Positions 1 through 9,484 are shown, counted from the first letter of the stretch. The stretch is DNA of 64,000 nucleotides from Streptomonospora sp. PA3 (GCF_009728995.1 NZ_VTZW01000015.1:186001-250000); one strand, 5' to 3'. The notes: generated by a model not told the origin, from the letters alone. A program made the numbers and translations.

Positions 1-59
1 AGCCACCATGTGCGGGTGGTGGCGATCTTGGTGATCTCCGATCGGAACTGGGCCGCCAT
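1..59 (-). CDS. ABC-2 type transporter permease, N-terminal fragment (cut by window edge)
   Basis: Only the first 19 codons lie in the window. The ATG at 57-59 overlaps the stop of the ATPase gene upstream (ATGA overlap), which implies translational coupling. The start MAAQFRSEITKIATTRTWW has the short amphipathic N-terminus typical of ABC-2 permeases that precede a first membrane helix. With the ATPase it would form an exporter or immunity transporter (LanE-like) at the end of the lantibiotic operon. Family assignment is inferred from context and this short start; the rest lies outside the window. Confidence 0.6.
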   Translation of the reverse strand, partial: MAAQFRSEITKIATTRTWW

Positions 60-979
60 CACGCCTCCTCCCCGTCGCGGCCGCGCGTCAGGCGCAGGAA
101 CGCCGTTTCCAGATCCGCCGGGTCCAGCCTCCAGGAGTCGGCACCCAGCCCGTCGCGCGCGGCGGCCGTGCGCACCTCCTGCGCGGCGGCGCCCACCCAC
201 AGCCGCCCGTCGGGCAGCGGCGTGCAGGACAGCCCGGCACCGGACAGCACCGCGCGCATCTTGTCCAGCTCCGCCTCGCCGCCCGGCCCGGGCGGGGGCT
301 GTGCGACGCACTGGCCGCTGTGCACCAGGTCCTGCAGGCTTCCGGAGTAGACGCGGCGGCCGCCGTCGACCAGGATCACGTCGTCGACGATGCGCTCCAT
401 CTCCCCCAGCAGGTGGCTGGAGAGCAGCACGGTGCGCCCGGAGTCGGCGAACTCGCGCAGGAACCGGCGCAGCCACAGGATCCCGTCGGGGTCGAGGCCG
501 TTGGCGGGCTCGTCGAGCACCAGCAGGTCGGGGTCGCCCAGCAGCGCGGTCGCCAGGGCCAGCCGCTGCCGCATGCCGGTGGAGTAGCCCCCGACCCGGC
601 GCTTGGCCGCCCCCGTCAGGTCCACGGTCTCGAGCACCTCGGCCACCCGGCCCCGGGAGGCGCCCGCGACCGGGGCGTAGCAGCGCAGGTGCCCCCGGCC
701 GCTGCGGCCGGGTACGAACGCCCGCTCCTCCACGGCCGCGCCGACGCGGCGGGCCGGCCAGGGATGCTCGGCGTAGGGGCGGCCGAACAGCAGGGCCCGC
801 CCGCCGGTGGGCCGCACCAGGCCCAGCAGCATCCGCAGCGTGGTCGTCTTGCCCGCCCCGTTGGGGCCGAGGAACCCGGCGATGCGCCCGGGGCCGACGG
901 AGAACGAGACTCCGTCCACCGCCCGCAGCGGGCCGTAGTCCCTGGTCAGATTCTCGGCACTGACCACTGGGTCTGCCAC
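59..979 (-). CDS. ABC transporter ATP-binding protein, LanF/BcrA-like (lantibiotic self-protection)
   Basis: 306 aa. Walker A GPNGAGKTTT lies near residue 43, the signature is YSTGMRQRLALA, and Walker B is LLVLDEPANGLD followed by a switch His in SSHLLGEM. Where most ABC ATPases have the Q-loop glutamine, this protein reads AAVEERAF, a glutamate (E-loop) as described for lantibiotic LanF and BcrA-type proteins. The start chosen is GTG at 977-979 with AAAGGA upstream; the longer open frame upstream runs into lanT and is spurious. It lies 50 bp downstream of lanT and overlaps the permease start. Likely role: removing the mature peptides from the membrane. A general BcrA-type exporter is the alternative. 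Confidence 0.82.
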   Translation of the reverse strand: MADPVVSAENLTRDYGPLRAVDGVSFSVGPGRIAGFLGPNGAGKTTTLRMLLGLVRPTGGRALLFGRPYAEHPWPARRVGAAVEERAFVPGRSGRGHLRCYAPVAGASRGRVAEVLETVDLTGAAKRRVGGYSTGMRQRLALATALLGDPDLLVLDEPANGLDPDGILWLRRFLREFADSGRTVLLSSHLLGEMERIVDDVILVDGGRRVYSGSLQDLVHSGQCVAQPPPGPGGEAELDKMRAVLSGAGLSCTPLPDGRLWVGAAAQEVRTAAARDGLGADSWRLDPADLETAFLRLTRGRDGEEA

Positions 980-1029
980 ACCGCGTCCTTTCCGTCGTCG
1001 TTGTCGTGGGGGTCGGGGCGCCGGCGCCC

Positions 1030-3186
1030 TCACGCGGCGCCGGCGTCGACCTGGGACCGCACCAGTGCGTGGTAGGGGCCGGGTACCGAGACCAGGTCGG
1101 CGTGCCGGCCGGTCTGCACGACGCGGCCCTCCTGCAGGACCACGATCAGGTCCGCGCCCGCCACGGTGGAGAGGCGGTGGGCGATGATGACCCGGGTGCA
1201 CTCCAGCCCGTTGAGCGTCTCGGCGATGGCCGATTCGGTGACCGTGTCCAGCGCGCTGGTGGCCTCGTCCAGCACCAGCACCCGGGGTTCGCGCGCCAGG
1301 GCCCGGGCCAGGGCGATGCGCTGGCGCTGGCCGCCGGAGAGGCTGCTGCCCATCTCGCGCACCGGTGTCTGGTAGCCCATCGGCAGCGCCTCGATCTCGT
1401 GGTGGATCTGTGCCCGGCGCGCGGCCTCGCGGACGGCGTCCAGGTCGGTCTCGGGCAGCCCGAACGCGATGTTCTCGGCGATGGTGCGGTTGCTCAGCGA
1501 GATCTCCTGGGGGACGTAGGCGACCGCGCGGTAGAAGGAGTCGGGGGCGATGTCGCCGATGGGGACGCCGTCGTAGCAGACGCTACCGCTGTCGGGCGGG
1601 TACAGGCCCATCAGCAGCCGCCCCAGGGTGCTCTTGCCCGACCCGGTGCTGCCCACGACCGCCACCCGGGCGCCGGCCGGGGCCTCGAACGACACGTCCT
1701 CCAGTACCGGGGTCTTGGCTCCCGGGTAGGTGAAGCGCATCCCGCGCACCGACAGGGCGCCGCGCACCCGGACCTCGCGGTCGCCGAAGACGGGCTCCCC
1801 CTGGGGCTGGTTGACGATGTCGCCGACGCGCTCGACCTGGGCGTTGGCGGTGATGAGCTGGTTGAACGCGGTCGACAGGGACATCACCGCGCCCAGGCTC
1901 GTGGCGGTCAGCGTCTGCACCGCCACGGCCGAGCCCAGGTCCAGGCGGCCGGTGTAGACCAGCCACAGCCCCAGCAGCAGCACCATGAGCGGCCCGAACG
2001 TCTGGAACACGGCGTAGCCGCTGCTGGCCGCGCCCTGCAGGACGATCCGCCGCCGCGTGTGGTCCAGCGCCCGCCCGTAGACCTGCCGCCAGTCCCGGGT
2101 GAACGGCCCGGTCATGCCGGTGACCTTCAGGGTCTCGATGGAGTTGAGCGCCTCCATCTGCAGCGTGGAGGACTCCGCGCTGGCGGAGATCTCCCGGTCG
2201 GTGGCCTTGCGGATGGGCCGGTAGCTCAGCGCCGCCACCGCGACCATGCACCCGAACAGCGCCATGGCCGCCGCGCCGAGCACGGCCGAGCGGCTGAAGA
2301 TGTAGCCGAACACGACCACGAGGCTGCCCAGGTCCAGCAGCACCACCGGCAGCTGGTTGGAGATCATGTCGCGCACCGAGGAGATGCTGGAGAGCCGGTA
2401 CAGCAGTTCGCCCTGGGAGCGGTTGGCGAAGAACTTGTAGGGCAGGCGCAGCAGCGTCGTGAAGGTGCTGCCCATCATGGCCTCGCCGAGCCCGCGGATG
2501 ACCGCGGCCAGGCTGACGGCCCGCAGCAGCGACACGGCCGCGTAGCCGGCCATCGGCACGGCGACGACCAGCCCCAGCAGCGCCGGCGGGGAGCCGGCGA
2601 AGAAGTCGGCGTAGCCGTTGATCGCCGTCTGCACCGCGATGGGCACCGCCAGGGTGAACCCGTACAGCAGGAGCGACATCGCGAACGCGGTCGCCAGCGG
2701 CCGCCGGTGCCGGGCGGCGGCGCGCAGGAACTTCGCCCACACGCTGGGCTCGCGGGCGCGCTCGGGCGTGTAGTCGGCGGTGGGCACCGCCTCCACGACC
2801 AGTCCGCCGAAGTGCTCCTCGAACTCCGCGCGGCTGTAGCGGCGCCGCCCGCCCGCGGGGTCGACCACGGTGGCGTGGCGGTCGGTGATCTCCTCCAGCA
2901 CCACCACGTGGTTGTCGTCCCAGTAGGCGATCAGCGGCAGCCGCAGGGCGTTGAGCCTCCCGGCGCTGGCGCGGTAGGTCTTCACCTCCATGCCGCGTTC
3001 GCGCAGGATGGTCACGATGTCCTTGATGGACAGCCCGTCGCGACCGGTCTCGTGGGAGCGGCGCAGCCCGGGCACCGTGTTGCGCGAGCCGTAGGCCGAC
3101 AGCACCATCGCGATGCAGCACAGGCCGCATTCCGACGACGCGAACTGCTGGACCTCGCGCACGCGGCGGACGCGGCGGAGTCTCAT
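1030..3186 (-). CDS. lanT: LanT: bifunctional C39 peptidase / ABC exporter for lanthipeptides
   Basis: 718 aa in three parts. Residues 1-130 are a peptidase C39 domain with the QQFASSECG motif (catalytic Cys20), His93 in DDNHVVVL and Asp109 in VVDPAGG, so all catalytic residues are present. Residues about 160-450 form the membrane part of an ABC exporter. The ATPase has Walker A GSTGSGKST near 512, LSGGQRQR near 616 and VLVLDEATSALD near 640. It would cut both precursor leaders after a GA double-glycine-type site and export the core peptides. ATG at 3184-3186 overlaps the lanM stop (ATGA). No other exporter with a protease is seen, so it probably serves both peptides. Confidence 0.93.
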   Translation of the reverse strand: MRLRRVRRVREVQQFASSECGLCCIAMVLSAYGSRNTVPGLRRSHETGRDGLSIKDIVTILRERGMEVKTYRASAGRLNALRLPLIAYWDDNHVVVLEEITDRHATVVDPAGGRRRYSRAEFEEHFGGLVVEAVPTADYTPERAREPSVWAKFLRAAARHRRPLATAFAMSLLLYGFTLAVPIAVQTAINGYADFFAGSPPALLGLVVAVPMAGYAAVSLLRAVSLAAVIRGLGEAMMGSTFTTLLRLPYKFFANRSQGELLYRLSSISSVRDMISNQLPVVLLDLGSLVVVFGYIFSRSAVLGAAAMALFGCMVAVAALSYRPIRKATDREISASAESSTLQMEALNSIETLKVTGMTGPFTRDWRQVYGRALDHTRRRIVLQGAASSGYAVFQTFGPLMVLLLGLWLVYTGRLDLGSAVAVQTLTATSLGAVMSLSTAFNQLITANAQVERVGDIVNQPQGEPVFGDREVRVRGALSVRGMRFTYPGAKTPVLEDVSFEAPAGARVAVVGSTGSGKSTLGRLLMGLYPPDSGSVCYDGVPIGDIAPDSFYRAVAYVPQEISLSNRTIAENIAFGLPETDLDAVREAARRAQIHHEIEALPMGYQTPVREMGSSLSGGQRQRIALARALAREPRVLVLDEATSALDTVTESAIAETLNGLECTRVIIAHRLSTVAGADLIVVLQEGRVVQTGRHADLVSVPGPYHALVRSQVDAGAA

Positions 3187-6011
3187 CGACGTCCTCCCAG
3201 GCAGTAGGGCGGCCGGACCTCGGGGCCCGACAGCATCAGGCGGGCGAAGTGCCAGCCCGAGACCCCCAGCATGAACCCCGGCAGCTCGGGGGCGGCACCG
3301 ATGCCGCTGCACCAGCGGCCCTCTCCGTAGCGCTCCAGGAAGGCGTCGCTCAGCCTCCGCGCCTCGGTGCGCAGCTCGGGCCAGTCCAGGCGGTCGGCCA
3401 GCACGCACAGCATCGCGGTCCGCCCGGCCGCACCGTGGCACAGGCTCAGATCGGGCGTCAGCTCGGCGCCGACGATGCGCTCGGCCTCCGGCTCCAGCGC
3501 CCGGCGGATCTCGGCGGCCGGGGTGCCCAGGCACGCGAGCATGTCGGCGGCGGCCGCGGCGATGCCGGCGTAGCCCTTGCACCAGGTGGCCTGCGAGGCC
3601 GGGTCGCGCAGCGCGTCGTCGCGCCACCGGTGGCGCAGGTAGGCCTCGGCGAAGTGCTCCAGGTGGGCGCGCGCCCGGCCGTCGGTGTCGGTGCCGCCGG
3701 CCACCTGGGCGCTCATGGCGGCGATCCGGCCGAAGCGGCCGTGGGCCAGGCCCACCTCGCCGGAGTGCTCGCCGGGCGGCCCGTCGACCTCCACCAGGCG
3801 GCGCAGCAGCGGCTCGGCGGCCGGCCCCGCCTGCGCGGGGCCGTCGGGGTCGTCGTAGCCGGCCAGGTAGCGCAGGTAGCCGCCGAACCCGTTGACGTAG
3901 TCGAAGTCCTCGGCCGTCAGCGCCTCCACCGCGACGCGGGAGGTGTCGGGCAGCTCCTTGACCGGCAGGGCGGTGCCGGCCGCCGCGCCGCGCAGGCGCA
4001 GCTCCAGCCCGGTGATGCGGGTCGCCAGCAGCCCGGTGAAGGGCGACACCGCCAGCGGGAACGGGTCCTGGGGCACCGGTTCGGGCGCGGCGCCCGCGAA
4101 GAGGGCGTCGACGTCGACTCCGGTGTCCTGCCCGCACGCCGCGGCCTGGGCCAGGTAGACCAGCAGCCCGCCGCCCTCGTACAGCAGCGTGTTGGTGCCG
4201 TCCAGGCGCAGCCCCGGGCCGTACAGCCGCGGCATCAGGCACGCGGCGCCGTCCGGGCCCTCCACGACCGACTCGGCGAGCATGCGGTGCCAGGCCGCGG
4301 TGTCGGACAGGTGGGGGAGCGCCCCGGCGACGGCCGCGCGCCGCTGACCGCGGCGGACCCCGGTCTCCCAGATGTCGTCGACCGAGCTGGCCAGCGAGTA
4401 GCGGATGTAGGCCAGGTCGCGCCCCACCGGGCGGGCGAGGAAGCGCTCGATGCGCGACAGCAGCGCCTCGCGCGGGGTGGCGGCGACCGCGTCGGGGATG
4501 CGCCGGCCGGTGCCGTTGACGCACAGGTCGCGCGAGTCGGCCTCGACCTCGAAGTAGGGGACGTCCCGGTCCACCAGCGCCTCGGTCTCGGCGCGCCCGG
4601 TGGGGCCGCCCGCCTCGGGGGCGACGCCGCGCTGGCGGGGCGGCAGCTTGTCGAACAGCGCCGCCCGGTCGGCCTGGTCGGCGAGGTAGGCGGGGTGGGT
4701 GGAGGCCTCCAGGAATCGGCCGTAGACGAGTGTGGGGCGCAGGATCTGGCGCACCGACCAGTCGCCGCGCGCGGCCCGCTCGGCCACGGCGCCGCGGTGG
4801 CGCTCCAGCAGGTCGCGGGCCTCGGAGTAGCCGGTGGTGAGGTGGTCGACCCAGACGCGGGGGTCGAGCTGCTCGCCGCCGGCGGTGGCGACGTTGGCGC
4901 CGCCCGGCGGGATCGCGGCCGGCTCGGTGGCGAAGCGGATGTCGTCGGTGCCCGGGTCGACGACGGTGAAGGAGGTCAGGCGCCGCGACTGCTCGGTGCG
5001 CACCGTGCCCAGGGCCGACAGGTCGACGTCGACGTGGCCGCCCATGTTGCGCAGCGGGAACAGCAGCGTGTTCAGCGGGGACAGCTCGATGTCGCGCGGC
5101 AGCACGCCGGAGGCGCCCTCGGCGGTGCGCTCGGGCAGCGACACCAGCGTCTCCAGGTCGATTACCACGGGCCCCTCGGGGGTGGCGATGACGTTCTCGT
5201 GGTGCAGGTCGTTGGCGCCCAGCAAGCTGAGCAGGGCGGCGCAGCGGCCGAACCGGCGGAAGTAGCGGGCCGCGGCCGCGTCGGGGTCCTCGCCGGACGC
5301 GCACAAATCGCCGCCGGCGACGTAGCCCTGCCACAGGCGGGTGTCGCGCACCAGGGCCGGCGGGCACAGCGGGCCGAAGAACGCGCCGTCGGGGTCGAGC
5401 AGGTGCTGCAGCGCCTGCAGCAGGCTCAGGCAGCTGCGCCGCTGCGGCTTGTAGACGGTGTCGACGCCGTTGTCCCAGTGCACGATGCACACCGATCGCC
5501 CGCCGCGGTGGGGGTCGCCCAGGCCGGGGCGCAGCCCGACCACGCGCTCCCCGGCGCCCAGCGTGTCGGCGAGGGCGGGCCGGTCGTCCGCGGCCGCCTG
5601 GAGCACTTCGGCGGTGTGGCGCAGGTGGCGCTCGGTCGCCAGGTGCAGGAGGCGGCCCAGCTCGGGAAAGCCCTCCAGCAGCGCCGCGCGCCCCGCGCCG
5701 GTGCTGATGCGGGCGTGGAAGCCGGCGTAGTCCAGCCCGTCCGCGTCGCCGCGCTGGGCGCGGAAGGCGGAGATGAGCGCTCGGATGCCGATGTGGTGCA
5801 GGTCATCGAGCACCGCGTCCAGCAGCGGCCGGGCGATGCGCCGCAGGTCGACGCGTTCGCGCCGGTCGGCGTCCCATTCGGTCTCCCACCGGGCGATCCG
5901 GTGCGCGCAGTCGGCCAGCAGCGGGCGGTAGAAGCCGCCGAAGACGCCGGCTTTGCGCTGCAGGCACGCCTCCACGGTCTCGCCGCCGAAGGCTTCGTCC
6001 ACGTGCGTCAC
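3183..6011 (-). CDS. lanM: LanM class II lanthipeptide synthetase (second, beside the beta precursor)
   Basis: 942 aa. The N-terminal dehydratase (DUF4135) half has GDPHRGGRSVCIVHW, VYKPQ and the DLHHENVIATPEG...VVIDLETL block that binds ATP/Mg in LanM enzymes. The C-terminal LanC-like cyclase half has GLAHG, WCKGYAG and LCHGAAGR, so both zinc cysteines and the zinc histidine are kept. GTG at 6009-6011 is the chosen start, with AAAGGGAG a few bases upstream and 81 bp after the beta precursor; an upstream in-frame start at 6074 lies inside the intergenic hairpin and is unlikely. It should dehydrate Ser/Thr and close (methyl)lanthionine rings in the beta peptide. Pairing with beta is inferred from adjacency. 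Confidence 0.93.
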   Translation of the reverse strand: MTHVDEAFGGETVEACLQRKAGVFGGFYRPLLADCAHRIARWETEWDADRRERVDLRRIARPLLDAVLDDLHHIGIRALISAFRAQRGDADGLDYAGFHARISTGAGRAALLEGFPELGRLLHLATERHLRHTAEVLQAAADDRPALADTLGAGERVVGLRPGLGDPHRGGRSVCIVHWDNGVDTVYKPQRRSCLSLLQALQHLLDPDGAFFGPLCPPALVRDTRLWQGYVAGGDLCASGEDPDAAAARYFRRFGRCAALLSLLGANDLHHENVIATPEGPVVIDLETLVSLPERTAEGASGVLPRDIELSPLNTLLFPLRNMGGHVDVDLSALGTVRTEQSRRLTSFTVVDPGTDDIRFATEPAAIPPGGANVATAGGEQLDPRVWVDHLTTGYSEARDLLERHRGAVAERAARGDWSVRQILRPTLVYGRFLEASTHPAYLADQADRAALFDKLPPRQRGVAPEAGGPTGRAETEALVDRDVPYFEVEADSRDLCVNGTGRRIPDAVAATPREALLSRIERFLARPVGRDLAYIRYSLASSVDDIWETGVRRGQRRAAVAGALPHLSDTAAWHRMLAESVVEGPDGAACLMPRLYGPGLRLDGTNTLLYEGGGLLVYLAQAAACGQDTGVDVDALFAGAAPEPVPQDPFPLAVSPFTGLLATRITGLELRLRGAAAGTALPVKELPDTSRVAVEALTAEDFDYVNGFGGYLRYLAGYDDPDGPAQAGPAAEPLLRRLVEVDGPPGEHSGEVGLAHGRFGRIAAMSAQVAGGTDTDGRARAHLEHFAEAYLRHRWRDDALRDPASQATWCKGYAGIAAAAADMLACLGTPAAEIRRALEPEAERIVGAELTPDLSLCHGAAGRTAMLCVLADRLDWPELRTEARRLSDAFLERYGEGRWCSGIGAAPELPGFMLGVSGWHFARLMLSGPEVRPPYCLGGRR

Positions 6012-6044
6012 GCACTCCCTTTCTTCCCGGTCGGGCGGGCCGGG

Positions 6045-6077
6045 CGGGTGCCCGCCGGCGCGACCGCCGGGCACCCG
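6045..6077 (-). terminator. Attenuator-like hairpin between beta precursor and its lanM
   Basis: Perfect 10-bp stem (6045-6054 with 6068-6077, CGGGTGCCCG/CGGGCACCCG) with a 13-nt loop in the 81-bp gap after the beta precursor stop. There is no T-run, so it is not a strong intrinsic terminator. Hairpins here are known in lantibiotic operons to lower read-through so precursor exceeds enzyme, or to protect the precursor mRNA 3' end. Confidence 0.55.
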
Positions 6078-6092
6078 GGTTCGGCTGTCGCC

Positions 6093-6308
6093 TCAGCAGT
6101 AGGTGGTGCAGGCGGTGGTGGGGCAGTTGTCGCCCATCGCGGCGCTGGCGGCCGTGATGGCGCTGGTCACCGCGCTGATGCCGCAGACGACCGTGGTGCT
6201 CTGCACCTCGGCCGCCCCGGCCACCAGGTCGTCGGCGGGCTCGGTGAGCTGCAGCAGCTCCTCCTCGGGCACGTAGCCGGTCTCGGCGTCCCGGGTGATC
6301 CGGTTCAT
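6093..6308 (-). CDS. lanA2: Two-component lantibiotic beta precursor (LanA2)
   Basis: 71 aa. The acidic leader of about 32 residues (MNRITRDAETGY... to LVAGA) carries an EELLQL helix segment and ends in a GA cleavage site. The 39-residue core begins AEVQSTTVVCGIS and ends CPTTACTTYC. The CPTTxCTxxC end is shared by beta peptides such as haloduracin beta, lichenicidin beta and LtnA2, where it forms three overlapping rings. Those relatives start with TT after removal of a few more residues; here AEVQS before TTVVC looks like the same secondary trimming segment. AAGGAG lies 8 bp before the ATG. The four core cysteines are expected to pair with dehydrated Thr/Ser. It sits 97 bp after lanM1 and 81 bp before the second lanM. 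Confidence 0.9.
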   Translation of the reverse strand: MNRITRDAETGYVPEEELLQLTEPADDLVAGAAEVQSTTVVCGISAVTSAITAASAAMGDNCPTTACTTYC

Positions 6309-6404
6309 GCGCGTTCTCCTTCCGTAGTGCGATTCACAGGGCCGCGGGCCGGCGCACCGGGCCGCGGGTCTTGGGGGCGACCGCCGTCGGTCGGTGTGGG
6401 CCGG

Positions 6405-9400
6405 CTACTCCAGCAGCAGCACGGACGGGTAGGTGTCGGGATCGCGGTGGCGCAGGATCGACCAGAGCGTTCCGGCGTGGCCCAGCAGCAGGCTGCCGGT
6501 GTAGGTGTACTTGGTGTCGGCGCGCCGGTCGTAGCCGTCGAGGACCCGGTCGAACAGCCGCGCGTACAGCCCGTCGGCGGCGCCGGGGTCGAACAGGCCG
6601 GGCGCCTCGCGGTCGGCGAGCAGCACGGTCTCGGCGCTGCCGAGGTCGCCGTGGCAGTAGGTGGGGTTGTTGCCGAAGCCGCGCGCGGCGGTGCGCTGCG
6701 CCAGGCGGGCCAGGTGCTCCTCGGGCAGGGCGCCGGGGGCGTGGCGCAGCAGCGCCAGCGCGCCCAGGAGCATGCCGGGGGCGCCGTGGCACCAGGCGTA
6801 GGACTGCACGGGCTCGTCCCAGCCGCGCGGCCAGTCGCCGGTTTCGGGGTCGTAGGAGTCCAGGCCGGCGCGGGCGATCCGCACGCCCAGGTCGGCCACT
6901 GCCGCGTCGCCGAAGACCGCCCCGTACTCCGCGAGGCCGGGCGCGATGCCCAGGGCGCCGTGGGCGAAGCCGGTGTAGGCGGTCACCCGCGGGTCGGCCA
7001 GGCCGGTGCCGCCCAGCAGCTCGACGTGGGTGCGGGCCACCGCCGCGGTCGCCGCGGCGGCGCGGTCGCGGTCGGCGCCGGCGGCGCCGCGGTGCAGCGC
7101 CAGGCACACGGCCAGCGCACCGGCTGTTCCGGCGACGAAGTCGACCGGGTCCAGCCCGCCGGCGGCGGAGGCGTCGACGCCGGCGCCGGCCTCGACCCGG
7201 CGGGCCAGGTCCTCGGCCAGAGCGCCGGGGTTCAGCCCGTCGCGCCCGAGCAGCCGGTTGGCCTGCCACAGGCCGTACAGGGTGCCCGACATCCCGGTCA
7301 TGCCGCCGATGGAGACCCCCGCTCCGTCGAGTTCGCCGCTGCGGAGCTGGTCCTCGATGGGTTCGACCACGCGCAGCGCCGCGTCGCGGAAGCGGGCGCG
7401 GCCGGTCTCGCGGGCGAGCCCGGCCAGGGCCATGGCCAGCCCGGGCGTGCCGCTGTAGAGGTCGTAGCCCAGGGCGCCGGGGCTCCACTGGCTTTCCTCG
7501 GTGGTGCTGATCTGCGGCGCCAGCCAGGTCGCGGGGGTGGCGGGGTCGGCGCCGTCGACCATGGTCTCCAGCATCACGTCGCCGATGCGGGCGGCCTCGG
7601 CCAGGAGCCGGTCGTCGCCGATCGCGGCGGGATCGCCGGGGCGGGCCTCCAGGGTGAAGCCGGTGGGTTCGCGGTCGGCGGAGAGCTTGTTGACGAACGC
7701 GAAGTCCACCAGCCGCAGCTGGGTCTGCACGGCCTCCTCGCCGAGGCCGGCGATGCGCTCGCGGACCGCCTCCATCGGGGTCTGGGCGAAGGCGTCGGCC
7801 AGCACGGCGCCGCCGTCGTCGCTGTGCAGGTCGCGCGAGTGGGGCGTGTAGGTGAAGTAGGGGACGTCGCCCCGCTCCATCTGGCGCGCCTCGCCGGCGG
7901 CGAGGTCGAGGCTGCCGTGGCGCAGCAGCCCGCGGTGCAGGACGGCGGCGCGCACGAGGCGGTCGCGCACGGCGTCGGGGTGCGTGGCCATGCGCAGCAG
8001 CTGGCTGTAAAAGTAGGTGGGCGCCGGGATGAAGCGGAACCGCGCCGTACCCAGCCGGTTCTCGATGGCGGCGGCGACCTCGTCGCGGTGCGCGGCGGCG
8101 TAGGAGAGCACGCGGCGCAGCTCGCGCTTGATGATGTCGCGCTGGGTGCGCACCGGGGTCGGGGCCGCCTGCGACACCGACAGGTTGGTGCTGGTGTTGG
8201 CGGCGTGCAGGCGGACCAGGCGGGCGGCCATGTCGTCGCGTCCGGGGTTGTCGATGCGCAGTGCCTTGTAGGGCACGGGCTGGCCCTGGTCGTAGCCGAT
8301 GACGCCGATGTCCAGGCCCTCGTCGGAGGGGTCGGACTTCATCACCATGGGCAGCACGCCGATCCCGGCGACCGAGTCCAGCAGGATGCCCAGCGCCCTG
8401 CCCCAGGCGTCGGAGCCGTCGCGGCCGCCCAGCACCGGGCCGCGGCGGGGCGTCAGCAGCGTCTCGGCGTCGACGACCACGGGGCCGCGGATGCAGGTCA
8501 CCACGTTCTCGAAGTGGATGTCGGTGGCCTTGACCAGGTGGAGGACGCCCAGGAGGCGCCCGATGAGGGTGAAGTACCGCTCGGGGTCGGGGTGGCCGTC
8601 GGCGGCGACGTACTCCGCGAAGCCGCCCTCGGCCGTGGGCAGTACGCACACGGTGGGCAGGCCGAGCTGGAGGCGGTCGTTGAACCAGGCGACCACGTCG
8701 TTGAAGCCGGCCTCGGCCTCCATGGCGTGGGGCTTGTAGACGACCTGGCCGCCGTCGTCGAAGCGGATGCGGGCCACCGAGCGGCCGCTGTGGGTGTCGC
8801 CCTCCCCCAGGGCCACGGCAGAGATCCGCGTTCCCGGGGCCACTCCGGGCATGCGGGCGTCGAGCCGGGTGCGCTCGCGCGCCACCTCGGCCACGACGTG
8901 GGCGAGGTAGAGGGCGGCGGCGCCGACGCGGTCCCGAACGCCGTGGAACAGGCGGGGGTAGCGCTCCAGGAGTTCGGCGTGGCCTTCGGGGCTGTTGGTC
9001 CAGGCGCGGAAGCTGCGGTAGCGCTCCTCGGGCGTCTCCCCCGCCAGCTCGCCGCGGGCGCGGCGGTGGTGCAGCTCCTCCAGCAGGGTGCGCAGCATCA
9101 GGCCGGCCACGGCGGTGCACTGGCTCTCGACGAAGTCCTCCAGCACGGTGTTGCCGGGAGCCGCCTGGGGCGACGAGGCCGCCTCGGCGGCCGGGGCCGA
9201 CCACAGGCGCGCGAAGTGGGCGCAGTAGTCGCGGAAGCGGCCGTCGGAGTCGAGGGCGGGGTCGTAGGGGGGCGGCGGGGGGAACTCGGCGGCCGCGGCG
9301 CGGGGGGCTTCGCCGTCCTGCCAGTGGGGCAGCACGTCTTCGAGCCGCTCGCGCAGAGCGGGTGCCCGCAGTTCGGGCAGATAGGTCCCTACGACTTCGG

Positions 9401-9443
9401 AAACCCGGTGTGTGGTGGCGGTGCGGGTGGCGGTATCCGGCAC
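6405..9443 (-). CDS. lanM: LanM class II lanthipeptide synthetase (first, beside the alpha precursor)
   Basis: 1012 aa, normal length for LanM. The dehydratase half shows EGDTHSGRSVARIRF, VVYKPHAM, DIHFENVV and VVDAETLL; a middle segment DVPYFTYTPHSRDL is typical of the family. The cyclase half has GFAHGALGIA, WCHGAPGM and YCHGDLGSAE, giving the full Cys/Cys/His zinc site. GTG at 9441-9443 is preceded by AAGGAGACCCA. It lies 246 bp after the alpha precursor, so it presumably modifies that peptide. The protein is clearly divergent from the second LanM in the cluster, so this is not a recent tandem duplication; the two-enzyme layout resembles haloduracin and lichenicidin. Confidence 0.93.
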   Translation of the reverse strand: MPDTATRTATTHRVSEVVGTYLPELRAPALRERLEDVLPHWQDGEAPRAAAAEFPPPPPYDPALDSDGRFRDYCAHFARLWSAPAAEAASSPQAAPGNTVLEDFVESQCTAVAGLMLRTLLEELHHRRARGELAGETPEERYRSFRAWTNSPEGHAELLERYPRLFHGVRDRVGAAALYLAHVVAEVARERTRLDARMPGVAPGTRISAVALGEGDTHSGRSVARIRFDDGGQVVYKPHAMEAEAGFNDVVAWFNDRLQLGLPTVCVLPTAEGGFAEYVAADGHPDPERYFTLIGRLLGVLHLVKATDIHFENVVTCIRGPVVVDAETLLTPRRGPVLGGRDGSDAWGRALGILLDSVAGIGVLPMVMKSDPSDEGLDIGVIGYDQGQPVPYKALRIDNPGRDDMAARLVRLHAANTSTNLSVSQAAPTPVRTQRDIIKRELRRVLSYAAAHRDEVAAAIENRLGTARFRFIPAPTYFYSQLLRMATHPDAVRDRLVRAAVLHRGLLRHGSLDLAAGEARQMERGDVPYFTYTPHSRDLHSDDGGAVLADAFAQTPMEAVRERIAGLGEEAVQTQLRLVDFAFVNKLSADREPTGFTLEARPGDPAAIGDDRLLAEAARIGDVMLETMVDGADPATPATWLAPQISTTEESQWSPGALGYDLYSGTPGLAMALAGLARETGRARFRDAALRVVEPIEDQLRSGELDGAGVSIGGMTGMSGTLYGLWQANRLLGRDGLNPGALAEDLARRVEAGAGVDASAAGGLDPVDFVAGTAGALAVCLALHRGAAGADRDRAAAATAAVARTHVELLGGTGLADPRVTAYTGFAHGALGIAPGLAEYGAVFGDAAVADLGVRIARAGLDSYDPETGDWPRGWDEPVQSYAWCHGAPGMLLGALALLRHAPGALPEEHLARLAQRTAARGFGNNPTYCHGDLGSAETVLLADREAPGLFDPGAADGLYARLFDRVLDGYDRRADTKYTYTGSLLLGHAGTLWSILRHRDPDTYPSVLLLE

Positions 9444-9484
9444 TGGGTCTCCTTGGCTGGTGCGGGAGCCGTGGGGGCAGGGGC

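Noticed and set aside
1030..5490. Fused 1486-codon minus-strand frame covering lanT and part of lanM
   Set aside because: The upper part is a wrong frame over lanM. The real lanT start is the ATG at 3184-3186 just before the C39 motif.
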